A DNA stretch of 64,000 nt from B69-G16 sp964501905 (lineage in GTDB: Archaea; Thermoproteota; Thermoprotei; Thermofilales; B69-G16). Location: positions 1 through 64,000 of the forward strand of contig CAZCTW010000009.1 in the NCBI GenBank assembly GCA_964501905.1, given 5' to 3'. This document shows, in pieces, positions 7,753 to 17,309 of this stretch. The notes under the pieces are model-generated. The model was not told the origin of the DNA, ran no database searches, and saw nothing but the letters and a program-made list of their open reading frames with translations. Position 1 is the first letter of the stretch; each line of letters opens with the position of its first letter. The position numbers were made by a program, and so were the translations under genes.

Positions 7753-8317
7753 ATAGTATGAGGTAACATTTCATTAAATCGCTATTCGTTATTATGCCTA
7801 TTAATTCCTTCCCGGAAGTGACTAGTACAGCAGGAGATCCTGCTCTTAAAATACGTGCGACGGTATGTAAGTTTTCATCAGGAGATACCATAGGCAGGGG
7901 GGAGGACATGACGTCGCCTGCTAATTTGTTTAAAGCCTTTTCTTTGTATTTGAAGAGTGTATCGACCAAGACTCGCTCGAATACTGTGCCCACTACCATA
8001 CCCTCCTTATTTACTACGGGAACTTGAGAGATTCCGTGTTCCCACATTATTTCTATCACTTTCTCAATAGGAGTATCGGTTTTAACGGATATTACTGGCG
8101 ACGCCATTACGTCTTTTGCAGTTAGTTGTTCGCTTACGTACTCTTCTAACGCTTGGAGAATGCGTTTCAGTGTAGAAAGTCTAGGATCTACGCTACCTGA
8201 CTCTATTCTAGCTATGAGAGACTGGCTTACTCCCGCTCTCCTGGCTAGTTCTTTCTGGGTCAGTCCCGCTCGTTTTCTAAGCTTTCTTATCTCCTCTGGA
8301 GTTGGGAGAGAAGACAT
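7724..8317 (-). CDS. XRE-type HTH regulator with two CBS domains
   Basis: A 197-residue protein. Residues about 7-60 are a Cro/C1-type helix-turn-helix (IRKLRKRAGLTQKELARRAG, VSQSLIARIESG). Two CBS domains follow (VMASPVISVKTDTPIEKVIE; VMSSPLPMVSPDENLHTVA), which usually bind adenosyl ligands such as AMP, ATP or SAM. It is therefore probably a ligand-sensing transcription regulator. The target is unknown. The gene converges with the winged-helix gene and is divergent from the ferredoxin oxidoreductase operon, a possible target. Confidence 0.88.
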   Translation of the reverse strand: MSSLPTPEEIRKLRKRAGLTQKELARRAGVSQSLIARIESGSVDPRLSTLKRILQALEEYVSEQLTAKDVMASPVISVKTDTPIEKVIEIMWEHGISQVPVVNKEGMVVGTVFERVLVDTLFKYKEKALNKLAGDVMSSPLPMVSPDENLHTVARILRAGSPAVLVTSGKELIGIITNSDLMKCYLILFKKREYKPS

Positions 8318-8525
8318 GTTCAGTATATTTAGGTTAGACGGAAATATATACTATGTGATTTCGTGCTATATTTATGTGAAGATTTTTTATTCTGTAATGT
8401 GAATTTTATTTTAGGTATTTATAGAGGTACTTGTTGTTTTTGTGAAGAGTTTTATCGAATATTTACATAGAGTTTAGCGAAATTATAATTTACCTGATAA
8501 GGTATTCTGTTTTCATGGGGTTTTT

Positions 8526-9095
8526 ATGTTAGATTTTCTTGAAGTGAGGTGGCATGGTCGAGGTGGTCAAGGCGCGGTTACGTCCGCGGAATTAGTGGTA
8601 ACGGCGGCGGTTAAAGATGGTAAATATGCCGTTGCGATACCCTTTTTCGGTGCGGAGCGTAGAGGTGCCCCAGTGGTCGCTTATAACAGGATTTCGCTTA
8701 AGCCCATAAGGACCAGAGCAGCTATCAAAAACCCCGATATTGTTGTAGTATTAGATCCTTCTTTAGTAAAAATTATAGATATAGCTCGGGGGTTGAAGGC
8801 CGGGGGTATGATCGTGTTTAACGATCATGAGCCGCCTAAGGATTTTCTAGGAAAGGGATACAAACTGGCTTATGTAGACGCGACTGATATAGCATTAAAG
8901 CATAACCTTATACTCGCTGGCATAGCCCTTGTTAACATGCCTATGCTCGGTGCTTTTACCAAAGCTACAGGTATTCTCTCCATAGAATCTGTTGTAAGCG
9001 CAGTTAGGGAGAAATGGCCTGGGGAGATAGGTGAGAGAAATGCCGCCGCGGTACTTGAAGCTTATAATAAGACAGCAGTTGTCGGTGGTGAATGA
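8526..9095 (+). CDS. porG: 2-oxoacid:ferredoxin oxidoreductase, gamma subunit
   Basis: A 189-residue gamma subunit of a pyruvate- or 2-oxoacid:ferredoxin oxidoreductase, which oxidises 2-oxoacids to acyl-CoA while reducing ferredoxin. It begins with the family motif EVRWHGRGGQGAVTSAELV and has PFFGAERRGAPVVAYNRIS. It is the first gene of a gamma-delta-alpha-beta operon. The following delta gene starts 1 base after its stop. The substrate (pyruvate or another 2-oxoacid) cannot be told from sequence alone. Confidence 0.92.
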   Translation: MLDFLEVRWHGRGGQGAVTSAELVVTAAVKDGKYAVAIPFFGAERRGAPVVAYNRISLKPIRTRAAIKNPDIVVVLDPSLVKIIDIARGLKAGGMIVFNDHEPPKDFLGKGYKLAYVDATDIALKHNLILAGIALVNMPMLGAFTKATGILSIESVVSAVREKWPGEIGERNAAAVLEAYNKTAVVGGE

Positions 9096-9096
9096 T

Positions 9097-9357
9097 ATGA
9101 AGGAGTTAAGATATATAGCTCCTGTAGCGTTGCCGACGACAGGGTCTCTTGGTAAAACAGGGGCATGGAGGGTAATGAAGCCGGTTATAAACTATGATAA
9201 ATGTATAAAGTGTATGTTTTGTTGGCTTTATTGTCCCGAGGGCTCTATAAGCGAGGAGGAAGGTTGCCCAGTTATAGATTATGACTACTGTAAAGGTTGT
9301 GGAATATGCGCGGAGGAGTGTCCCGCTAAAGCTATAGAAATGGTGAGGGAGGCGTAG
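9097..9357 (+). CDS. porD: 2-oxoacid:ferredoxin oxidoreductase, delta (ferredoxin-like) subunit
   Basis: An 86-residue subunit with two [4Fe-4S] sites: Cys36, 39, 42, 46 (CIKCMFCWLYCP) and Cys65, 68, 71, 75 (CKGCGICAEECP). It relays electrons from the TPP centre to external ferredoxin. The N-terminal part (GSLGKTGAWRVMKPVINYDKC) is typical of PorD. I start it at the ATG at 9097, right after the porG stop, with GGTGGTG upstream. An upstream in-frame ATG inside porG is not needed. Confidence 0.93.
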   Translation: MKELRYIAPVALPTTGSLGKTGAWRVMKPVINYDKCIKCMFCWLYCPEGSISEEEGCPVIDYDYCKGCGICAEECPAKAIEMVREA

Positions 9358-9359
9358 TT

Positions 9360-10553
9360 ATGGGAATTAAGGTCCTTACGGGGAACTGGGCGGCGGCTTA
9401 TGGAGCTAAGTTAGCGAGAGTAAACTTCATCTCAGCCTATCCGATAACTCCTCAAACGCCTATAATAGAGAAATTAGCAGATTTTGTGGATAAGGGTGAG
9501 TTGAAGGCTAAACTTGTTAGAGTAGAATCTGAGCATAGCGCCATGGCAGCTGTGATAGGAGCGGCGGCAGTTGGCGCTAGAGCTTTTACCGCCACATCGG
9601 CACAAGGACTATTTTATATGTATGAGATGATCTGGTGGGCAGCAGGCGCACGGTTGCCGATAGTAATGGGGATAGTTACGAGGGCATTAGCGCCGCCTTG
9701 GAGTATATGGACAGATCACGCGGATTTCTTAGCGCTTAGGGATAGTGGATGGATATTGTTGTTCGCCAAAAATGCTCAAGAGATCTTAGATACGATAATT
9801 CAAGCTTATAAAATCGCCGAAAATGAAGATGTGATGCTTCCAGTTGCAGTTGGTTGGGACGCTTTTATAGCTTCTCATACAGCTGAGCCGGTAGACGTTC
9901 CAGATCAAGAGGTTGTCGATGCGTATCTGCCGGAGAAACGTTCGTTTTCTCATATGCTCGATGTGGAGAATCCGTTTTCCTTAGGTAATTTGGCGTTTCC
10001 CGACAATTATATGGAGTACCGCTGGCTGATAGATGCTGCAATGGCTTCTGCTCGTAAAGTTATAATGGAAGTTGATAGGGAATATGATCGATTTTTCGGC
10101 AGAAGCTATGGGGGTTTGCTTGAAAAATACAGGTGTGAAGATGCAAATATAGTAGTAGTTATGATGGGCGCAGCTAGCGGGGATGGAATGGACGCTGTCG
10201 ACGCGTTGCGCGAGAAGGGATATAGGGTCGGTTTATGCCGTATAAGGGCTGTGAGGCCTTTCCCGGTGGATGAGATTAGAGAGCTCTGCCGGAACGTCGA
10301 TGCGGTCCTAGTCATAGATAGAGACATATCTTTTGGTTTAGGAGGTATTCTGGCTAGCGAAGTTAAAGCTGCTCTTTACGACTTTAAGAAGCCTTCGATT
10401 TTCAACATTATTGCAGGATTGGGAGGTAGAGATATAGATGCGGAACTTGTGGAGAAATTAATTCTAAAAGTTTGCGACGTACTGGAAGGTAGGGCGGAGA
10501 TGGAGGAAGTAGAATGGGTTGGCGTTAAACCGGAGGTGTTATATTATGAGTAG
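9360..10553 (+). CDS. porA: 2-oxoacid:ferredoxin oxidoreductase, alpha subunit
   Basis: A 397-residue alpha subunit with the pyrimidine-binding part of the TPP-dependent enzyme. Recognisable segments are SAYPITPQTPIIEKLAD, VRVESEHSAMAAVIGAAAVG, ARAFTATSAQG, and the C-terminal domain II region with VGLCRIRAVRPFPVDEI and IDRDISFGLGG. It follows porD after 2 bases and overlaps the start of porB by 8 bases. Complete and of normal length. Confidence 0.93.
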   Translation: MGIKVLTGNWAAAYGAKLARVNFISAYPITPQTPIIEKLADFVDKGELKAKLVRVESEHSAMAAVIGAAAVGARAFTATSAQGLFYMYEMIWWAAGARLPIVMGIVTRALAPPWSIWTDHADFLALRDSGWILLFAKNAQEILDTIIQAYKIAENEDVMLPVAVGWDAFIASHTAEPVDVPDQEVVDAYLPEKRSFSHMLDVENPFSLGNLAFPDNYMEYRWLIDAAMASARKVIMEVDREYDRFFGRSYGGLLEKYRCEDANIVVVMMGAASGDGMDAVDALREKGYRVGLCRIRAVRPFPVDEIRELCRNVDAVLVIDRDISFGLGGILASEVKAALYDFKKPSIFNIIAGLGGRDIDAELVEKLILKVCDVLEGRAEMEEVEWVGVKPEVLYYE

Positions 10554-11460
10554 GTTAACGGAGATGTTTCCGAAAGAGGAATATATCCTTAAGGGAAATG
10601 CTTCTTGTCCGGGTTGTGGAGCGGCGCTACTCTTGAGGCACGTGCTTAAAGCTTTAGGACCGGACTCGATCCTAATTATACCTGCTTGCTGTACTTCTGT
10701 TATAGCCGGTCCTCATCCTAGGACTTCGTTTAAAGTCCCCGTTATGCATATAGCTTTTGCCGCTAGCGCGGCGGCCGCTTCCGGTATGTCGGAGGTGTTA
10801 GAGCTTCAGGGTAAAGAGAATGTAAATGTTGTTGTATGGGCAGGTGATGGAGGAACCGTGGATATAGGGTTGCAGGCTTTATCGGGTGCAGCTGAACGTG
10901 GGCATAACATGATCTACATATGTTACGATAACGAAGCTTATATGAACACCGGCATTCAGAGATCAGGCTCTACTCCGCTTTGGGCTTGGACCACTACGAC
11001 GCCAAGTGGAAATCCTAGACCTAAGAAAGATTTACCATTTATCATGTACGTTCATAGGATTCCGTACATTGCTACCGGAAGTCCTGCCTACCCCCATGAC
11101 CTAATTGCTAAGCTTAAGAAAGCCAAGAGGATAAAAGGGTTTAAGTACATACACTTACATGCCCCCTGCCCTCCTGGTTGGCGTTTTAACTCTGCTAAAA
11201 CAGTGGAAGTGGCAAGGCTAGCGGTACTTACTGGGGCTTGGATTTTATATGAGATAGAAAATGGTAAGTTCAGGCTGACAGGTCCTAGTAGGAAGCTTTT
11301 GGAGAAGAAGTACAGGAAGCCTGTTGAGGAGTATTTAAGGCTTCAAGGTAGGTTTAAACATTTAACGCGAGAGCAAGTTGAGGAAATACAGCGTTTGATC
11401 GATGAAGAATGGAATCGCATTAAAAACCTAGTAGAGGGAGAAACACAGGGGAAAACCTAG
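10546..11460 (+). CDS. porB: 2-oxoacid:ferredoxin oxidoreductase, beta subunit
   Basis: A 304-residue TPP-binding subunit. Cys21 and Cys24 (CPGCGAAL) and the PACCTS cysteine match the cluster ligands of PorB. The TPP/Mg site is AGDGGTVDIG followed by YDNEAYMNTG. I start at the ATG at 10546, which has GGAGGTG 7 bases upstream and overlaps the end of porA. It converges with and slightly overlaps the DUF2070 gene (11428-11460). Confidence 0.94.
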   Translation: MSRLTEMFPKEEYILKGNASCPGCGAALLLRHVLKALGPDSILIIPACCTSVIAGPHPRTSFKVPVMHIAFAASAAAASGMSEVLELQGKENVNVVVWAGDGGTVDIGLQALSGAAERGHNMIYICYDNEAYMNTGIQRSGSTPLWAWTTTTPSGNPRPKKDLPFIMYVHRIPYIATGSPAYPHDLIAKLKKAKRIKGFKYIHLHAPCPPGWRFNSAKTVEVARLAVLTGAWILYEIENGKFRLTGPSRKLLEKKYRKPVEEYLRLQGRFKHLTREQVEEIQRLIDEEWNRIKNLVEGETQGKT

Positions 11461-13128
11461 TAGAAGACTAAAACATATTGCCGCCGCCAGAGCTTTTAGC
11501 GATTTAGAGGTTAAATCAAAGAGTTTTTCTATGGTTTTATCCCCCAATACCGGTAGGTGAAAGTCCTTTACGCCAATCGTTATGCGACAATCGGACATTT
11601 TGTCCAAAGCTTTCTGTAGAGACGATATGGTGATTTCCTCAAGGTCTCTTAAAGGGATTTTCTCCCCCAGCGGACTATAGCTTTTATTGGGGGCTATTCC
11701 AGCTACGGTATGCGTATCTGTTGTGGCTATTTCTCCGTCATGAAAGCCTAATTCCTCCTTTATTTTCTGTATAAGATGATCTCTTAACGGGTTTATCATG
11801 TTGTTTCCGTCAAATGTTATGAGGAAATAGCGTTTCCCGTCGATATCCATAGCCGCGGCGGCAACTCCTCCGGCACCGATCCCGCTATCAGGAGCGATGT
11901 TATTTATCCGTGTGGAGTAAAAACCCGCCTTAATCTCGTCGTATATAGGCAAGTCTGCCGTGGTATAAGATGTTTTTATCAGATCGATAAGTTCGCTGTA
12001 GAGGGAGGTTCCTGGTAGCGGCCTCGGATTTCCGCCTTTTAAGTCTAGTCTGTTATGAGCGTCCACCAGCATTATTCTGTCTGGAATTTCGTGTGATAGA
12101 CTAACTACTATTTCATAGGGGAGGTCTTCGATGCCGTTTTTAATACTTGAGGCGAATGCGAGAAAATAAGAATCCATCCTAGTGAAGAAGAGAGTGAAGT
12201 TTTTGGAGTTTTTTCTATAAAAGCACGAAACTCTAACGTGTTTTATTTCGTCAAAGGATCTAGAAAGTAGATGATTAGTTATCGTTTCCACGTGGGACTT
12301 GTATATGAGATCTCTTTCATGACTTGAAGGCCCATGGAAAACCAGTGCCGGTATACCTCTTTCTCTAAAAGCTTCCATAATTCTTGAAGGTAACGCGCTA
12401 CTGCCGAAGTCTCGGAAAGGACCTGGATGTATATACGGAATTATGAGCACGCCTTTAAGCTCACCCTTTGTACTGGTAAACATTATCGAGTATACTCGTA
12501 GTTTTTCTTTTCCACCGGATACCTCCTCAAGTATTTTTTCGAGTCTTTCTGAACTATTGGCCAATATATAATCTAAAAAAGCTCTGAAAATTTGATATTT
12601 CTTACCTAGAATTTTAGATTCTAATATAGAAGTATATCTTAACATAATTTCGAAGGTAGACATCGTTAACAGATTACATAACGTAATTAAGCGTAACTCC
12701 TCGCTCATAAATCCCGGGACTAAAATAGAAGAAACCAGTAATGTGGTTCCTAGTCCGTTTTTGTCAAAAATTCGGCACGCTATGTAACTTAAGCCAGTAA
12801 TTAGAGGTAGGAATAATAGAAAAGTGGGATGAGAGAATAAAGTTAAGGAGAAGAGAGCGCTCAATAGCAGAAGTATGTTGAACAGCGGAATAGGACCTAG
12901 GCTTCTTCGCACGTCCACCAGTGGACTTGTCGCAAATAGTGAAATGGGGAGTAGGAAGTTTACATATAAAAACGCGAAGAGGTCGCCGCGAGATGAAAAG
13001 TATCCAAATAAGAAAGTTAGAACGACGAGAATCATCGTCGTTAGATAGAGCACCGTGACCCATCCCATCGACGGGAACCATACTAGTAGCTTGTATTTCT
13101 CTGCTAGCTTTCGAGCGGCCATGGTCAT
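11428..13128 (-). CDS. DUF2070 family membrane protein
   Basis: A 566-residue protein. The first ~200 residues contain about six hydrophobic segments. The rest is a soluble domain rich in conserved His/Asp, including IPYIHPGPFRDFGSS, FHGPSSHERDL, LVDAHNRLD and ATTDTHTVAGIAPN. This is the pattern of archaeal DUF2070, whose function is unknown. The metal-ligand-like motifs suggest a hydrolase-like domain. I chose the ATG at 13128 because AGGTGTG precedes it and TATA-like sequence lies at about 13181-13189. A longer reading to 13203 adds an unlikely N-terminus. Confidence 0.8.
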   Translation of the reverse strand: MTMAARKLAEKYKLLVWFPSMGWVTVLYLTTMILVVLTFLFGYFSSRGDLFAFLYVNFLLPISLFATSPLVDVRRSLGPIPLFNILLLLSALFSLTLFSHPTFLLFLPLITGLSYIACRIFDKNGLGTTLLVSSILVPGFMSEELRLITLCNLLTMSTFEIMLRYTSILESKILGKKYQIFRAFLDYILANSSERLEKILEEVSGGKEKLRVYSIMFTSTKGELKGVLIIPYIHPGPFRDFGSSALPSRIMEAFRERGIPALVFHGPSSHERDLIYKSHVETITNHLLSRSFDEIKHVRVSCFYRKNSKNFTLFFTRMDSYFLAFASSIKNGIEDLPYEIVVSLSHEIPDRIMLVDAHNRLDLKGGNPRPLPGTSLYSELIDLIKTSYTTADLPIYDEIKAGFYSTRINNIAPDSGIGAGGVAAAAMDIDGKRYFLITFDGNNMINPLRDHLIQKIKEELGFHDGEIATTDTHTVAGIAPNKSYSPLGEKIPLRDLEEITISSLQKALDKMSDCRITIGVKDFHLPVLGDKTIEKLFDLTSKSLKALAAAICFSLLLGFPLCFSLY

Positions 13129-13268
13129 GTATGCACACCTGGCTATGCGGCTACGATAGTATCCAAAATATAGCGGGCTTGTATAAAAATCGTACTCACA
13201 CAATTTGGCAGAAAAGCTTAAGTAGAGAATTGTATTAGCTATTCGCTGAATCTAAATGAGGTGAAAGC

Positions 13269-13892
13269 TTGGGCGAGGTAGTTGAAGAGAAAGAACCAGA
13301 GCTCTTAGTGCCGCTTGAAGCCTATTTGGCAGCAGGTATACGTATAGGAACTAATATGAAAAACCGTTTCATGGAACGCTTTATCTACAGCGTGAGACCC
13401 GATGGGCTTTACCTAATAGATGTGAGGAAAACTGACGAGCGAATACGCATAGCTGCTAAGTTTATCGCCCAATTTGAACCGCGGAAAGTTGTTGCAGTAT
13501 CGGCTAGGCAGTATGGACAACAACCTGTTTTGAAGTTCTGCGCTCTGACCGGATGTATACCAATCGTGGGTAGATTCCTCCCCGGCACGTTTACCAATCC
13601 CTCGTTTGAGAATCATATAGAGCCGGATCTTCTAATAGTTTCTGATCCTAAGGCTGATCACCAGGCTGTAATGGAGGCGGTAAGCGTCGGTATTCCTATA
13701 ATAGGTCTATGCAACACTGATAGCATATGTAGTTTTATAGATTTAGTCATACCGACTAATAATAAGGGTAGGAAGGCGTTAGCGCTCATATACTGGCTTC
13801 TAGCCCGGCAGGTACTGAGAGAACGTGGCGAATTATCACCTGACAAAGACCTGCCAATTCCTCCTGAGGAATTCGAGAGTAAAGTAGTGTAA
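13269..13892 (+). CDS. rpsB: Ribosomal protein S2
   Basis: A 207-residue small-subunit ribosomal protein. Family segments are YLAAGIRIGTNMKNRFMERF, GLYLIDVRKTDERIRIAAKF, GRFLPGTFTNP and LCNTDSICSFIDLVIPTNNKG. It starts with TTG behind AGGTGAAA. It leads a short plus-strand run with Memo and IPP isomerase, an order seen in several archaea where S2 sits with mevalonate-pathway genes. Confidence 0.95.
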   Translation: MGEVVEEKEPELLVPLEAYLAAGIRIGTNMKNRFMERFIYSVRPDGLYLIDVRKTDERIRIAAKFIAQFEPRKVVAVSARQYGQQPVLKFCALTGCIPIVGRFLPGTFTNPSFENHIEPDLLIVSDPKADHQAVMEAVSVGIPIIGLCNTDSICSFIDLVIPTNNKGRKALALIYWLLARQVLRERGELSPDKDLPIPPEEFESKVV

Positions 13893-13925
13893 AATTATAT
13901 CTCTCTTCTGCGTTATGTAACCTTG

Positions 13926-14777
13926 ATGGTTATGCGAGTGCGTAAACCCTACGTCGCCGGAATGTTTTATGAGGCAGATCCCAGACTATTGAAGAAGCAG
14001 ATAGAGTTATGTTTTCTACACGAGCTAGGACCGGGTAGGCTTCCAGAGAGGAGAGAAGAGCGGGAAGTTTTCGGGTTGATAGCCCCGCACGCCGGCTATA
14101 TGTACTCAGGTCCTGTAGCGGCGCATGGATATTATGTGCTTGGTCAAGCTAAGAAACCGTCTATCTTTATTATCTTAGGTCCTAATCATAGCGGTTTAGG
14201 GTCGCCTATAGCCACGACTGGCGAGGAGGTGTGGGAAACCCCGCTCGGGGAAGTAAAAGTTAGCTTCGATTGTGTTCGTTGTATAATTACCCGCTCGGGT
14301 ATAGTATCTATAGATTCATTCGCGCACGCCCGCGAGCATTCGATAGAAGTTCAAATACCATTTTTACAGTACTTGTATGGAGATGAATTCGAAATAGTCC
14401 CTATAGCTATGCTATTACAAAACTATGAAGCCGCTAAAAAAGTCGGTGAGGCCGTAGCGGAATGTGTCAAAGAGTACAAAGACGTTGCAGTTATAGCTAG
14501 CACTGATTTCACTCATTATGAGCCAGACACTATTGCGCGTAAAAAGGATGAATTGGCGATACAGCGTATACTCGAGTTTGACTCACGGGGACTTTATGAC
14601 GTAGTCATAGAAAATGAAATTACTATGTGCGGGTATGGTCCTGTAATGGTGCTACTTGAAGCCGCTAAAAAACTAGGATATCGTAAGATAGAGCTATTAA
14701 AGTATGCTACATCCGGGGACGTCACAGGCGATTACAGTAGCGTAGTAGCCTATGCCAGTTTTGTAGTTTTTAAGTGA
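13926..14777 (+). CDS. Memo family protein (AmmeMemoRadiSam system protein B)
   Basis: A 283-residue member of the MEMO1 family. Metal-ligand-like residues are seen in APHAGYMYSGPVAAHGYY, ILGPNHSG, HAREHSIEVQIPFLQY and STDFTHYEPD. The fold resembles class III extradiol dioxygenases, and the archaeal function is not established. Starts at 13923 (TTG), 13926 or 13932 are all possible. It lies between S2 and IPP isomerase and overlaps the latter's alternative GTG start, so the three are probably co-transcribed. Confidence 0.9.
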   Translation: MVMRVRKPYVAGMFYEADPRLLKKQIELCFLHELGPGRLPERREEREVFGLIAPHAGYMYSGPVAAHGYYVLGQAKKPSIFIILGPNHSGLGSPIATTGEEVWETPLGEVKVSFDCVRCIITRSGIVSIDSFAHAREHSIEVQIPFLQYLYGDEFEIVPIAMLLQNYEAAKKVGEAVAECVKEYKDVAVIASTDFTHYEPDTIARKKDELAIQRILEFDSRGLYDVVIENEITMCGYGPVMVLLEAAKKLGYRKIELLKYATSGDVTGDYSSVVAYASFVVFK

Positions 14778-14782
14778 ATAAT

Positions 14783-15859
14783 ATGTCGATCGAAGATAGG
14801 AAAAAAGATCACGTGTTAATATCTATAGATGAGGACGTAGAAAGCGATATACCGGCGATGTTTCAGGACGTATATTTTGTGCACGATGCAGTGCCCGAGA
14901 TAAATTTAGAGGACGTAGAATTGAAGACTGAGTTCCTCGGGCACGAGTTATCCGCACCTGTGATAGTAGCCGGAATGACAGGTGGGCATCCCTTAGCTAA
15001 AAAAATAAATGCGGTCATAGCCGAAGCCGTAGAAGAACTTAAGTTAGGTATGGGGGTTGGCAGCCAGAGAGCAGCTCTTCTAAATCCGAGTCTCGATGGG
15101 ACATTTTCCGTTGTTAGGGAGAAGGCGCCTACCGCGTTTATTATCGGTAATATAGGAGCTAGCCAGGTAGCTATGGGGTTATCGGAGAAGGAAGTGGAGA
15201 GGCTTATAGACATGGTACGGGCTGACGCTTTAGCGATTCATTTAAATCCTCTTCAAGAAGCAGTCCAATTGGAAGGTGAACCGTTCTATAGAGGTTTTTT
15301 AAATAAGGCACGGGAAGTAATAGAATCCTGTGAAGTTCCAGTTATTGCTAAGGAAACTGGGGCGGGCATCTCTAAAGAAGCAGCGGAGAAGATAGTAAAA
15401 ACCGGCTTTTCCGCTATAGATGTGGGAGGTTTAGGAGGTACTTCTTTCTCAAAAATAGAATACTATAGAGCAGTAAACAATAAGGAAAAAGAGTTAGCGG
15501 CTATAAGCAAAACTTTCGGCAATTGGGGTATACCGACAGTTCTTAGTATACTGGAAGTAAGAACTGTAACTAATATACCCTTGATAGCTACGGGAGGAAT
15601 ACGGTCAGGGATAGATATTGCGAAAGCGTTAAGGCTAGGCGCGGATTTAGTTGCAGTTGGAAGACCAGTTATTCAGGCAGCGTATAAAGAGGGGAGTCTA
15701 GGAGTAAAAAGGTACTTAGAGAGATTGATTAAGGAATTGAGGATTACGCTCTTCCTCGTAGGAGCGAAAAACATAACAGAACTGCGGAAAAAACCTATAG
15801 TGCTCTCTCTAAGAATAATCGAATGGGCGAAACAGAGAAAACTTAAAATTCCTATTTAG
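14783..15859 (+). CDS. fni: Isopentenyl-diphosphate delta-isomerase, type 2
   Basis: A 358-residue FMN-dependent enzyme interconverting IPP and DMAPP for isoprenoid lipid synthesis. Characteristic segments are APVIVAGMTGGHPLAKKIN, GMGVGSQRAAL, LAIHLNPLQEAVQLEGEP, VIAKETGAGIS and DVGGLGGTSFSKIE. The FMN phosphate site GGIRSGIDIAKALRLGA follows. I chose the ATG at 14783. A GTG at 14774 overlaps the Memo stop. It is convergent with the S11-S4-S13 cluster. Confidence 0.94.
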   Translation: MSIEDRKKDHVLISIDEDVESDIPAMFQDVYFVHDAVPEINLEDVELKTEFLGHELSAPVIVAGMTGGHPLAKKINAVIAEAVEELKLGMGVGSQRAALLNPSLDGTFSVVREKAPTAFIIGNIGASQVAMGLSEKEVERLIDMVRADALAIHLNPLQEAVQLEGEPFYRGFLNKAREVIESCEVPVIAKETGAGISKEAAEKIVKTGFSAIDVGGLGGTSFSKIEYYRAVNNKEKELAAISKTFGNWGIPTVLSILEVRTVTNIPLIATGGIRSGIDIAKALRLGADLVAVGRPVIQAAYKEGSLGVKRYLERLIKELRITLFLVGAKNITELRKKPIVLSLRIIEWAKQRKLKIPI

Positions 15860-15932
15860 CGCTAGATCGAAAGTTTTAACGACGAATTATCAAAGTTACC
15901 ATTATTCTATAGCAATAAAATAGCATGGAGAG

Positions 15933-16337
15933 TTATACTCTTCTACCTCTCCGTCCTCCTGGTTTACGGATAGTGTCCGTAGGCAACGGAGTTACATCCT
16001 CGATTCTATCCACCATCAGTCCAGCTCTTACCAAAGCTCTTATAGCTGGTCCTGCTCCCGGCCCGGGTGTTTTAGGTCCATAGCCTCCCGGAGCTCTAAC
16101 TTTTACATGAACTACCTTTATCCCTTTTTCCAGTGCTATTCTAGCGGCTATCATTGCCGCCTGCATTGCCGCCCATGGGCTAGGTTTGTCTCTATCGGCT
16201 TTTACTACCATCCCTCCGCTTACTCGTGCAATGGTTTCGGCGCCTGATAGGTCTGTTATGTGTATTATCGTGTTGTTGTAGCTTGCATATATGTGGGCTA
16301 TTCCTACTCCCCCCCGCTTCTTTTTTTGTTGGCTCAT
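15933..16337 (-). CDS. rps11: Ribosomal protein S11
   Basis: A 134-residue protein of the small-subunit platform. GVGIAHIYASYNNTIIHITD and the C-terminal TPLPTDTIRKPGGRRGRRV are diagnostic. Its start overlaps the S4 stop by 4 bases (ATGA), so they are translationally coupled. RpoD, which follows S11 in many archaea, is absent here: the next gene is the convergent IPP isomerase. Confidence 0.97.
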   Translation of the reverse strand: MSQQKKKRGGVGIAHIYASYNNTIIHITDLSGAETIARVSGGMVVKADRDKPSPWAAMQAAMIAARIALEKGIKVVHVKVRAPGGYGPKTPGPGAGPAIRALVRAGLMVDRIEDVTPLPTDTIRKPGGRRGRRV

Positions 16338-16849
16338 TTACTACCCCCCTCTGTTGATCTAGTAGCATAAGACGAGAGAGGATAAAACCTTACCTGTTCC
16401 TCTTCCTCCCGCGCGACTAAGTGTCCCGGGCTTGTAACTCTTCTATCTCCTATCGCTATATGCCCGTGTACTATTAGTTGTCGGGCATGGTATATTGAAG
16501 ATGCTAAGCCTTTCTTATACACTATGTACTGGAGTCTTCTTTGCAGGATATCTTCTATCGTCAAGTTAAGCACATCATCTAAAGTGCAATCCTCACTGGG
16601 GAGTATACCCTGTTTTACTAAGCGGTTTATAAGCTCTCTCTCTAGTTTAGCGCGCTTCTTAGGAGGTAGTGCGAGTAGAGTTCTTGCTCTGGCTCTTATT
16701 CGTCTTAGGTATGTTCTCGCTATCCATAATTCTCTTTTATTTCTAAGTCCGTATTTTCCAACGAGTTCAATCTCTTGAAGGAGACGCTCCTTTATCCAGG
16801 GGTGACCCGGTGTATCGTATTTCCGCCTACTTCTTTTAGGATCGCCCAT
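16334..16849 (-). CDS. rps4: Ribosomal protein S4
   Basis: A 171-residue rRNA-binding protein. It begins GDPKRSRRKYDTPGHPW and contains the S4 RNA-binding domain (LQYIVYKKGLASSIYHARQL, IVHGHIAIGDRRVTSPGHLV). It sits between S13 and S11, the order conserved in archaea and eukaryote-like operons. Confidence 0.97.
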   Translation of the reverse strand: MGDPKRSRRKYDTPGHPWIKERLLQEIELVGKYGLRNKRELWIARTYLRRIRARARTLLALPPKKRAKLERELINRLVKQGILPSEDCTLDDVLNLTIEDILQRRLQYIVYKKGLASSIYHARQLIVHGHIAIGDRRVTSPGHLVAREEEEQVRFYPLSSYATRSTEGGSK

Positions 16850-16859
16850 TCTATCACCC

Positions 16860-17309
16860 CTACCTCTTTCTCCTTTTTACTCCAACAGTCACTCCGGTTC
16901 TTCCCGTGGTTCTAGTTCTCTGTCCTCTCACTTTTAAGCCAAACATGTGCCTTATACCGCGCCAACACCTTATATTTTTGAGGAACTCTATATCGCTTTT
17001 TACGGTGAATACTAAGTCAGAGGCTATAAGGTGTAAGTTTTGTCCGGTTCTAGGATCTTTAGGTCTGTTTAAGAACCATGGAGGGAAGCCTAATTTATGG
17101 GGTTCTCTGAGTATAGCATCGAGCTCCTTTAGTTGTGCTTCGCTTAGGGAGCCTAGTTTTGCGTGCGGGTCTATTCCCATTTTCCTGCATATTGCGTATG
17201 CTATGTTTATGCCTATACCTTTTATCAGTCTGAGGGAGTAGGCTACGGCTTTATCTCCTGGTAGGTCTACGCCTGCGAGCCTCACTATCTGCTTAAATTC
17301 GTCACTCAT
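16860..17309 (-). CDS. rps13: Ribosomal protein S13
   Basis: A 149-residue protein of the small-subunit head. VRLAGVDLPGDKAVAYSLRL, IKGIGINIAYAICRKMGID and the tail HMFGLKVRGQRTRTTGRTG are typical. It is the first gene of the S13-S4-S11 operon. A TATA-like TTTATAAG on the minus strand lies about 30-50 bases before the start. Confidence 0.97.
   Translation of the reverse strand: MSDEFKQIVRLAGVDLPGDKAVAYSLRLIKGIGINIAYAICRKMGIDPHAKLGSLSEAQLKELDAILREPHKLGFPPWFLNRPKDPRTGQNLHLIASDLVFTVKSDIEFLKNIRCWRGIRHMFGLKVRGQRTRTTGRTGVTVGVKRRKR

Noticed and set aside
12900..12925. CCAGTGG core resembling an ORB box inside the DUF2070 gene
   Set aside because: The dyad is not extended by GGAA and no G-string follows. 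A chance match in coding sequence.
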